A stretch of DNA of 64,000 nt from Arthrobacter sp. zg-Y20 (lineage in GTDB: Bacteria > Actinomycetota > Actinomycetes > Actinomycetales > Micrococcaceae). Positions 57,626-64,000 of this stretch are shown here, piece by piece. The notes beneath the pieces are model-generated. The model did no database searches. It saw only the letters and a list, made by a program, of their open reading frames with translations, and was not told the origin of the DNA. The DNA is taken from NCBI RefSeq assembly GCF_030142075.1, contig NZ_CP126241.1, forward strand, positions 1,984,001 to 2,048,000, written 5' to 3'. The number at the start of each line of letters is the position of its first letter. Position 1 is the first letter of the stretch. The translations under genes and the position numbers were made by a program.

Positions 57626-57631
57626 ACTTTA
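57626..57631 (-). promoter_or_regulatory. -10 box of the leuS leader transcript
   Basis: TAAAGT on the minus strand, six bases before the leader ATG. The GGAGAA between them is too near the ATG to be a good ribosome site. Confidence 0.55.
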
Positions 57632-57798
57632 CAACAGAGCGTGCGCTCCGGAAGCAGGATGCCGGGGTGAGCCGCAGGGGGAAATTCTGCCCGGCAGCGT
57701 ATCTTTTCCCCTGCTCCGTGCGTCTACCGGTTAAAGGCTGTGGCGCAATGCCATTGTTGGTTCAGGACCGCCGGGGGCGGCCTGTAAAAAGGAGCGAA

Positions 57799-58851
57799 AT
57801 GCCAGTGGATACAAACCCTGCAGTGTCATTGGCGGGCACGGAAAGCGGCAGTGCGGGACTGGGTGGCATTCCGCGCCAACTGCGGCAGGTCCGGCGCGAT
57901 TTCCTGCTCGCCCTGGAGCCGGTCCGCCCTTCCGTTTACCGTTACTGCCGAAGCCTGGCGGGGAACGTGTGGGACGCCGAAGACCTGCTCCAGGAAACCC
58001 TGACCAAGGCATTGGCCGAGGCGTCCCAGCGGCACGAACCGATCCGGAACCTGCAGGCGTGGCTGATCCGCATAGCCACCAACACCTGGCTGGACACCGT
58101 CCGGCGCAGCACCAGGAACACTGTGGCGGACTTCAGCGCCCCGGAGATGGACCGCGCGGACGACGGCGTCGCCGATCCGCTCACCGCCGTGGCGGTGGAG
58201 GCCGCCCTCCGCCGGCTGGTGGATGTCCTGCCACCGAAGGAACGTGCCTGCGTGGTCCTCAAGGACGTATTCGGCTATTCACTGGCCGAAACCGCGGACG
58301 TCCTGGATACCAGCGCCGGTGCAGTGAAATCGGCCCTGCACCGCGGCCGGAACACGCTGGCGGCTGCCCAGGAGGCGCCGTCGCATTCCGACGGCTCGTC
58401 CGGCGGTCCCGCGGCTGTGGCGGTGCCTTCGGCCGGGCACGCCGAACTGCTGCGCCGGCTGGCGGATGCGTTCAACTCCTACGACATTGAGGCCATGGTC
58501 AGCCTGTTCCTGGCGAACGGCCGCACGGAGGTGGTGGGCAATGTCAGCGAAACCGGACACGAGGAAATCCGCACCGGTTCCCTGGACCACACCTTCGGCC
58601 CGGAGGCGCCCGAGATCTACCGGGCCACCGTGCACGAGTTCGACGGCGAGGAGGTCATCCTCCTCTGGGAACGGCCCAAGGACAGCCCTGACGCAGCGGA
58701 AGTGGTGGCCGACGTCGTCCGGATGCGTGCCGCGGAAGGCGTGCCGCTGATTGCGGAGACGAAGGTCTATTTCTTCTGCCCGGAGCTGCTGGAAGAAGTG
58801 GCCGGGGGCCTGGGACTGCCTTTCAAGACCAACGGCCTGTCGTACTTCTGA
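57799..58851 (+). CDS. ECF sigma factor with C-terminal SnoaL/NTF2-like domain
   Basis: A 350-residue sigma-70 family protein. Region 2 is clear in VYRYCRSLAGNVWDAEDLLQETLTKAL and WLIRIATNTWLDTVRR. Region 4 is VLPPKERACVVLKDVFGYSLAETADVLDTSAGAVKSALHRGR. A C-terminal NTF2/SnoaL-like domain (ELLRRLADAFNSYDIEAMVSLFLANGRTEVVG) follows, possibly a ligand sensor or autoinhibitor. No anti-sigma gene is adjacent. The ATG at 57799 has AAAAGGAG upstream; the frame is open earlier without a better site. It is divergent from the leuS leader. Confidence 0.86.
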   Translation: MPVDTNPAVSLAGTESGSAGLGGIPRQLRQVRRDFLLALEPVRPSVYRYCRSLAGNVWDAEDLLQETLTKALAEASQRHEPIRNLQAWLIRIATNTWLDTVRRSTRNTVADFSAPEMDRADDGVADPLTAVAVEAALRRLVDVLPPKERACVVLKDVFGYSLAETADVLDTSAGAVKSALHRGRNTLAAAQEAPSHSDGSSGGPAAVAVPSAGHAELLRRLADAFNSYDIEAMVSLFLANGRTEVVGNVSETGHEEIRTGSLDHTFGPEAPEIYRATVHEFDGEEVILLWERPKDSPDAAEVVADVVRMRAAEGVPLIAETKVYFFCPELLEEVAGGLGLPFKTNGLSYF

Positions 58852-59008
58852 CCGGCAGCTTCAGTGGCTTCCTGCGCTTCCCGGGCCCGAGTGGCGTCCA
58901 CCGCGATGTCGCAGCCGCTGTTGCCCGCTCCTGGCGATGGCGGTGTCCCGGGTAGTCGGGGTTTCCGGCCACATGGAGAACTCGCCACACTGCCGCCTGC
59001 GCGGCACA

Positions 59009-59049
59009 ACGCAGAAGGCCCCGGCGGTAACCGCCGGGGCCTTCTGCGT
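59009..59049. terminator. hairpin between sigma factor and glpK
   Basis: Near-perfect 20-bp palindrome (ACGCAGAAGGCCCCGGCGGT with its complement) between convergent genes. It lacks a strong T-run on either side, but the stem is long enough to terminate in both directions. Confidence 0.7.
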
Positions 59050-59065
59050 CATGCTTTGCGTGGTA

Positions 59066-60589
59066 TCAGTTCACGTCAGCGTCAACCCAGTCGAAGGTCT
59101 TGGTGACGGCCTTCTTCCAGTTGCGCATCTGCCGTTCGCGCTCGGCATCTTCCATGGCGGGGCTCCAGCGCTTGCCTTCATCCCAGTTGCGTCCAAGCTC
59201 GTCAGTGTCGTTCCAGAATCCAACGGCCAGGCCGGCGGCGTAGGCCGCACCCAGGGCCGTGGTCTCGATGACCTTGGGACGCACCACGTCCACGCCGAGG
59301 ATGTCGGCCTGGAACTGCATCAGGGCGTCATTGGCAACCATGCCGCCGTCCACGCGAAGTTCGGTCAGCGGAACACCGGAGTCGGCATTCACGGCGTCCA
59401 GCACTTCGCGCGTCTGGAAAGCGGTGGCTTCCAGCGCGGCGCGGGCAATGTGGTTCTTGTTCACGTAGCGGGTCAGGCCAACCATGGCACCGCGGGCATC
59501 GGAACGCCAGTACGGGGCAAACAGGCCGGAGAACGCCGGAACGATGTACACGCCGCCGTTGTCGTCCACCTGGCGGGCCAGTTCCTCGATTTCCGGGGCG
59601 CTGTTGATCATGCCCAGGTTGTCGCGCAGCCACTGGATCAGCGAACCGGTGACAGCGATGGAACCTTCCAGTGCGTACACCGGCTTGGCGTCGCCCAGCT
59701 GGTAGGCCACGGTGGTGATCAGGCCGTTTTCGGAACGGACAATCTCCTCGCCGGTGTTGAAGATCAGGAAGCAGCCGGTGCCGTAGGTGTTCTTGGCGTC
59801 ACCCTGGGCGAAGGCGGCCTGACCGAAGGTGGCGGCCTGCTGGTCGCCCAGGATGCCAGCGACCGGGGTTTCGCGGAGCAGCTGCGACCCGGCAACCATG
59901 CCGTAGACCTCGGACGAGGAACGGATCTGGGGCATCATGGACTTAGGCACGCCGAATTCCTTGAGGATGTCCTCATCCCAGGTGAGTGTCTCAAGGTTCA
60001 TGAACAGCGTCCGCGAAGCGTTGGTCACATCGGTGATGTGCGCGCCGCCGTCGGGGCCGCCGGTCAGGTTCCAGACGATCCAGGAATCCGTGTTGCCGAA
60101 GATGAGGTCCCCCGCCTCGGCCCGCTCGCGGGCCCCTTCAACATTGTCCAGGATCCACTTGATCTTCGTGCCGGAGAAGTACGTTGCCAGCGGCAGGCCC
60201 ACGGTGTTCTTGAAGCGGTCCAGGCCGCCGTTCTGTGCCAGCTCGTCAACGATGGGCTGCGTGCGGGTGTCCTGCCAGACAATGGCGTTGTATACGGGCT
60301 CGCCGGTGTTCTTGTCCCAGACCACCGCGGTTTCGCGCTGGTTGGTGATGCCGACGGCGGCGATGTCGTGCCGGGTCAGGTTCGCCTTGGAGAGGGCGGT
60401 GCCGACTACTTCGCGGACGTTGGTCCAGATTTCCTGCGGATCGTGCTCGACCCAGCCGGCGTGCGGGAAGATCTGCTCGTGTTCCTTCTGGCCCGTGGAA
60501 ACGATGTTTCCGTCGTGGTCGAAGACGATGGCCCGGCTGCTGGTGGTGCCCTGGTCGATGGCGATGATGTACCTGGGATTATCAGGCAT
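59066..60589 (-). CDS. glpK: glycerol kinase
   Basis: A 507-residue FGGY kinase converting glycerol to glycerol-3-phosphate. ATP and glycerol motifs include [36 protein letters not shown]-like [10 protein letters not shown], and the C-terminal [23 protein letters not shown]. It starts with an ATG at 60589 with AAGGAG nine bases upstream. It follows glpF, giving a glycerol uptake-and-capture pair. Confidence 0.96.
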   Translation of the reverse strand: MPDNPRYIIAIDQGTTSSRAIVFDHDGNIVSTGQKEHEQIFPHAGWVEHDPQEIWTNVREVVGTALSKANLTRHDIAAVGITNQRETAVVWDKNTGEPVYNAIVWQDTRTQPIVDELAQNGGLDRFKNTVGLPLATYFSGTKIKWILDNVEGARERAEAGDLIFGNTDSWIVWNLTGGPDGGAHITDVTNASRTLFMNLETLTWDEDILKEFGVPKSMMPQIRSSSEVYGMVAGSQLLRETPVAGILGDQQAATFGQAAFAQGDAKNTYGTGCFLIFNTGEEIVRSENGLITTVAYQLGDAKPVYALEGSIAVTGSLIQWLRDNLGMINSAPEIEELARQVDDNGGVYIVPAFSGLFAPYWRSDARGAMVGLTRYVNKNHIARAALEATAFQTREVLDAVNADSGVPLTELRVDGGMVANDALMQFQADILGVDVVRPKVIETTALGAAYAAGLAVGFWNDTDELGRNWDEGKRWSPAMEDAERERQMRNWKKAVTKTFDWVDADVN

Positions 60590-60645
60590 TGTTTCTGCTC
60601 CTTGCGGTGGGGGTATATGGGTGACCGCGGGCGGCGGCCGGTGCG

Positions 60646-61395
60646 CTACAGCGAAATTTCCGGGAGGGGAATCTGGGCGCCGAGGAGGCCGCCCAGGGCG
60701 CCGCCGATCAGCGGACCCACCACGGGGACCCAGGCGTAGGCCCAGTCGCTGTTGCCCTTGTGCCGGATGGGCAGCAAGGCGTGGACGATGCGCGGACCGA
60801 GGTCACGTGCCGGGTTGATGGCGTAGCCGGTGGGGCCGCCGAGGGAGGCACCGATGCCGAGCACTACCAGCGCCACGGCCAGCGGACCCAGTTCGGTCGG
60901 TGTACCTGCGAAGGCAATAATCGTAAAAACAAGCACGAAGGTGCCGATAATTTCGGTAACGAGGTTCCAGCCGTAGGAACGGATGGCCGGGCCGGTGGAG
61001 AAAACGCCCAGGATGTTGGCGGCGTCGGGTTCGTCGTCGAACTGCTTCTTGTACGCCAGCCATGCGACGAAGGCACCAATAATGGCGCCGGCCATCTGGC
61101 CCGCGAAGTAGGTCAGGGCCGCACCGAAGGACACCTCGACACCGGGGGCAAATTCATCGGCACCGCTGGCCCACAGGCCCACGGTGACGGCCGGGTTGAT
61201 GTGTGCGCCGGAAATGGCGGCAGCGTAGACACCGGCAAACACACCGATGGCCCAACCCCAGTTGACCATCAGGAAACCGCCGCCGGCACCCTTCGTCTTG
61301 GCCAGGGCAACGTTGGCTACGACACCGCAGCCAAGAATGATGAGGATGGCGGTTCCCGCCAGCTCACTGATAAAAACTTCTCCCAGAGTCACCAT
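60646..61395 (-). CDS. glpF: glycerol uptake facilitator (aquaglyceroporin)
   Basis: A 249-residue six-helix MIP channel with both half-helix motifs, [11 protein letters not shown] and [10 protein letters not shown]. The second Asp-containing NPARD motif marks aquaglyceroporins. It is upstream of glpK with a 56-base gap. The ATG has a GGAGGAG site. A palindrome 56 bases before the start is a likely operator. Confidence 0.95.
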   Translation of the reverse strand: MVTLGEVFISELAGTAILIILGCGVVANVALAKTKGAGGGFLMVNWGWAIGVFAGVYAAAISGAHINPAVTVGLWASGADEFAPGVEVSFGAALTYFAGQMAGAIIGAFVAWLAYKKQFDDEPDAANILGVFSTGPAIRSYGWNLVTEIIGTFVLVFTIIAFAGTPTELGPLAVALVVLGIGASLGGPTGYAINPARDLGPRIVHALLPIRHKGNSDWAYAWVPVVGPLIGGALGGLLGAQIPLPEISL

Positions 61396-61450
61396 CGACT
61401 CCTCCGATCATTTGTGGCATTCCGCGCCCCAGACGGGTGGGCGGATTTCT

Positions 61451-61468
61451 TTGGTTCTATGCAACCAA
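61451..61468. promoter_or_regulatory. candidate glp operator
   Basis: TTGGTT, six bases, AACCAA: an 18-bp palindrome in the glpF upstream region. It is a natural site for a glycerol regulator (IclR/GylR- or GlpR-like), which is not encoded in the window. Confidence 0.5.
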
Positions 61469-61578
61469 TCTTTTGCAAGAAGCGCCATTACCTTAGCGGA
61501 CCTCTTTGGCGGCACGCCAATTACAGCACGGCAAAACAGGTAGTCAGGTCCGATTCGGCTGGCGGGCGCCCACCTCGG

Positions 61579-61584
61579 TAAAGT
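61579..61584 (+). promoter_or_regulatory. -10 box, leaderless-type, of the aldo/keto reductase gene
   Basis: TAAAGT, six bases before the ATG at 61591; identical hexamer and spacing to the leuS leader promoter. Confidence 0.5.
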
Positions 61585-61590
61585 CATCTT

Positions 61591-62427
61591 ATGCAGCCGG
61601 CACCTCGAATCGAGCTCAATAACGGCGTCCTGATGGACCAAATCGGCTTCGGCACCTACAAGGTTCCGGAAGACAGCGCGGCCGGCCTGTGCCTGACCGC
61701 GTTCGACACCGGTTACCGCCATGTGGACACTGCCGCCCTGTACGGCAATGAAACCGGGGTGGGCGAGGCCGTCAATACCTTCACGGACAGCGGCAGCGCC
61801 GCCCGCGGGGACATTTTTGTCACCTCCAAGGTCTGGAATACGGACCAAGGCTACGACTCCACCCTGCAGGCCTTCGACGACTCCCTCGCGCGGCTCGGCT
61901 TGGACTACTTGGACCTCTACCTGATCCACTGGCCCTGCCCCCGGCGAGGCCTGTTCATTGAAACGTACCGGGCCCTTGAAAGCCTGTACGCCTCCGGCCG
62001 GGTGCGGGCGATCGGCGTCTCGAACTTCCAGCCGGCACACCTGGAGCAGCTGATGGATGCCACCGGAATTGTTCCGGCCGTGAACCAGATTGAGCTGCAC
62101 CCGTGGCTGGCACAGCAGGAACTGCGCGAACTCCATGAGCAGCTGGGCATCCGCACGGTGGCGTGGAGTCCGCTGGGACGCGGTGCCGTCCTGGCCGACC
62201 CGGTCATCGGGCAAATAGCGGGCGAACTGGGCCGGACCCCGGCGCAGGTCATCCTCCGCTGGCACCTGGACCAGGGCAACGTGGTGATCCCCAAGGCCAG
62301 CAGCCCGGAGCGGATTGCGGGGAACCTGGACCTGTTCTCCTTCGAGCTGACGGACGCGCACCGGCAGGCGATTAACGGCCTGGACCGCGGCCAGCGGTCC
62401 GGCTCCCATCCGGATGAGGTCAATTGA
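61591..62427 (+). CDS. aldo/keto reductase
   Basis: A 278-residue (alpha/beta)8 oxidoreductase with the full tetrad Asp46, Tyr51, Lys80, His113 and an NADPH site near IPKASSPERIAGN. It likely reduces 2-keto acids, methylglyoxal or sugar carbonyls; the substrate is not readable. It is divergent from glpF and followed by a hydrolase gene with overlapping stop/start TGATG, and then a glycosyltransferase, forming a three-gene unit. Confidence 0.92.
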   Translation: MQPAPRIELNNGVLMDQIGFGTYKVPEDSAAGLCLTAFDTGYRHVDTAALYGNETGVGEAVNTFTDSGSAARGDIFVTSKVWNTDQGYDSTLQAFDDSLARLGLDYLDLYLIHWPCPRRGLFIETYRALESLYASGRVRAIGVSNFQPAHLEQLMDATGIVPAVNQIELHPWLAQQELRELHEQLGIRTVAWSPLGRGAVLADPVIGQIAGELGRTPAQVILRWHLDQGNVVIPKASSPERIAGNLDLFSFELTDAHRQAINGLDRGQRSGSHPDEVN

Positions 62428-63317
62428 TGTCCGCTTCGGCCGTGACCTTGGCGCGCAACGCCGTCGTCCGCTCCTTTACCGTGGCGGGCACCGAGCAGTT
62501 CTGCTGGGACTTCAGCCCGCTCGACGACGCCGGCGCACCTCCCGTTTTGATGGTCCACGGCTTCCGCGGCGACCACCACGGGCTGCTCCGCATAGTGGAA
62601 TCCCTCCCCCGCCACCGGGTCCTGGTGCCCGACCTTCCCGGGTTCGGCATTGGCTCCGCCCTGCCCGGCCGGCACGATGTTCCGGCCTACGCCTCCTTTG
62701 TCCGGGAGGCCCTCGCCGCATTGGACCTGGGCCCGGACACGGTGCTGCTGGGCCACTCTTTCGGTTCGATCATCTCCTCGCACCTCGCGGCACAGTCCCC
62801 GGAGCTGATCAGCGAACTGGTGCTGGTCAACCCCATCTGTGAGCCTGCCCTGGAGGGACCCAAGGGCATCACCAGCAAGGCGGCGGAGCTGTACTACCGG
62901 GCCAGTGCCGCCCTGCCGGAGAGGCCCGGCATGGCACTGCTGCGCAGCCCGCTGATTGTCCGCGGCATGAGCATCATGATGGCCAAGACCCGTGATCCGG
63001 GGTTGCGCCGCTGGATCCACGGCCAGCATGATGCGTATTTCAGTGCCTTCGCCAACCGCGCGGTGGTCCTGGACGCGTTCCGGGCCTCCATCTCCGCCAC
63101 GGTGCGCGACGTCGCCGCGCAGCTGGCGATGCCGGTGCTGCTGATCGCTGCGGAACAGGACGACCTCGGATCCGTGAAGGGCCAGCGGAAGCTGGCGGCT
63201 ATGATTCCAGACGCTGAGCTGCACATCCTTCCCGGGGTGGGGCATCTGGTGCACTATGAAAAACCGGCCGAAGCGGCAGCAATAATCGAAGATTTCCTGT
63301 CCCGGAGGCACACATGA
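62427..63317 (+). CDS. alpha/beta hydrolase
   Basis: A 296-residue serine hydrolase. The oxyanion motif MVHGFRGDHHG is followed by the nucleophile Ser111 in GHSFGS and catalytic His273 in GVGHLVHYEKP, with the acid in EQDDLG. It resembles general esterases/haloperoxidases. It overlaps the aldo/keto reductase stop by one base and the glycosyltransferase start by four, so the three genes are translationally coupled. A role linked to glycan or lipid modification is only suggested by the neighbour. Confidence 0.85.
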   Translation: MSASAVTLARNAVVRSFTVAGTEQFCWDFSPLDDAGAPPVLMVHGFRGDHHGLLRIVESLPRHRVLVPDLPGFGIGSALPGRHDVPAYASFVREALAALDLGPDTVLLGHSFGSIISSHLAAQSPELISELVLVNPICEPALEGPKGITSKAAELYYRASAALPERPGMALLRSPLIVRGMSIMMAKTRDPGLRRWIHGQHDAYFSAFANRAVVLDAFRASISATVRDVAAQLAMPVLLIAAEQDDLGSVKGQRKLAAMIPDAELHILPGVGHLVHYEKPAEAAAIIEDFLSRRHT

Positions 63318-64000
63318 GGATGCGGCTGGCCATCGACGCCCGGTTTACCCGCACGGACCACCACGACGGGATCAGCCGCTACGGCGCCAGCATGATCGAA
63401 GCGGTCAGTGAACACGCCGATGTCCTGATGCTGATTTCGGACGAGCGGCAGCTGGCCCTGCTGCCGGACCTGCCGTGGGTCAGGATCAACAGTCCCCTGT
63501 CCCCCGCCGAACTGTTTGTGGCCCGGCGGATCAACCGGCTGGGGGCGGATGCGGTGTTCTGCCCCATGCAGACCATGGGCAGCTGGGGACGGAAGTACCC
63601 GCTGATCCTTACCCTGCACGACTTGATCTACTACCAGAACCCCGCCCCGCCGTCGTTCCTGCCGCTGCCGGTGCGTGCCCTGTGGCGGCTGTACCACCTG
63701 GCGTACTGGCCGCAGCGGCTCCTGCTGAACCGGGCCGACGTCGTTGCCACCATCAGCGAGACCACGCGGGCGCTGATGGAGCAGCACCGGCTGACCAGGC
63801 GGCCGGTCCGGATCCTTGCCAATGCACCGCAGCCAGGTGCCGTGCCGCGGACGGCGGATGCCCCTGCGGAACCGTCGCTGCTGTATATGGGTTCGTTTAT
63901 GCCGTACAAGAATGTGGAAACGGTTATCCGCGGCATGGAGCACCTGCCCGGGTTCACGCTGCACCTGCTCAGCCGGATCAGCGATGCACGGCGGACGGAA
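63314..64000 (+). CDS. glycosyltransferase family 1/4 protein, 3' end missing
   Basis: The first 229 residues of a GT4/GT1-fold glycosyltransferase; the window ends inside it. It shows MRLAIDARFTRTDHHDGISRYG at the N-terminus, LILTLHDLIYYQNP in the acceptor domain, DVVATISETTRALM, and the start of the donor domain at LLYMGSFMPYKNVETVI. It is probably a retaining NDP-sugar-dependent enzyme, cytoplasmic or membrane-associated. The ATG at 63314 overlaps the hydrolase stop (ATGA). Confidence 0.88.
   Translation, partial: MRMRLAIDARFTRTDHHDGISRYGASMIEAVSEHADVLMLISDERQLALLPDLPWVRINSPLSPAELFVARRINRLGADAVFCPMQTMGSWGRKYPLILTLHDLIYYQNPAPPSFLPLPVRALWRLYHLAYWPQRLLLNRADVVATISETTRALMEQHRLTRRPVRILANAPQPGAVPRTADAPAEPSLLYMGSFMPYKNVETVIRGMEHLPGFTLHLLSRISDARRTE

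Overview
The window looks like ordinary chromosome from a high-GC Gram-positive bacterium, most likely an Arthrobacter-type member of the Micrococcaceae. The evidence is the high GC content, frequent GTG/TTG starts, actinobacterial marker families (DUF4193, DUF3043, DUF3054, DUF3097), the split ctaE-qcrCAB / ctaCDF respiratory layout, and many leaderless-type promoters (TANNNT six or seven bases before the start codon). The genus is an inference; no rRNA or tRNA gene was seen.

Layout. 1-8.8 kb: a SOUL haem-binding protein cut by the window edge, DUF4193, a repeat-bearing gap, a lipoprotein, an epoxide-hydrolase-like enzyme divergent from a MarR regulator and a GNAT, a methyltransferase, a YCII/DGPF protein with its ECF sigma factor (frameshifted here), and a GH13 alpha-glucosidase. 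8.8-13.5 kb: UBP zinc finger, SDR, an ABC exporter with its TetR regulator and DUF3054, and an Lrp-like sensor domain. 13.5-24.7 kb: trpD divergent from ctaE-qcrCAB, the aerobic bc1 branch. An unknown gene, a GntR regulator and a 5'-3' exonuclease follow, then ctaCDF on the other strand. 24.8-31.3 kb: erpA, M20 peptidase, DUF3043, pyrD, a lipase-like hydrolase, uppS and recO. 31.3-44.2 kb: leuA, an LCP ligase, and the conserved block era-CorC-ybeY-phoH, rsmE-dnaJ-hrcA (with a CIRCE operator) and DUF3097, interrupted by an opposite-strand GerMN lipoprotein. 44.3-57.5 kb: DUF4870, hemW-lepA, a PemK/MazF-like gene, rpsT, holA, comEC-comEA, degV and leuS. 57.8-64 kb: a second ECF sigma factor, glpF-glpK, an aldo/keto reductase, a hydrolase and a truncated glycosyltransferase.

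The most interesting signal is a pair of tiny leucine-rich leader peptides, one before leuA (19 codons, with Leu-Leu-Leu-Ser) and one before leuS (8 codons, ending Leu-Leu-Leu-Ser). The leuS leader is followed by a stem-loop and a terminator-like hairpin. Together they point to leucine-responsive attenuation of both leucine synthesis and leucyl-tRNA charging. Both leaders appear to begin at the first base of leaderless transcripts. Other points of note are a likely one-base frameshift in the DGPF-associated sigma factor, several palindromic operators placed on promoters (MarR, TetR, SDR, trpD, glpF), a 13-bp tandem array, and a thrice-repeated 11-mer. I found no mobile element, CRISPR array or prophage.
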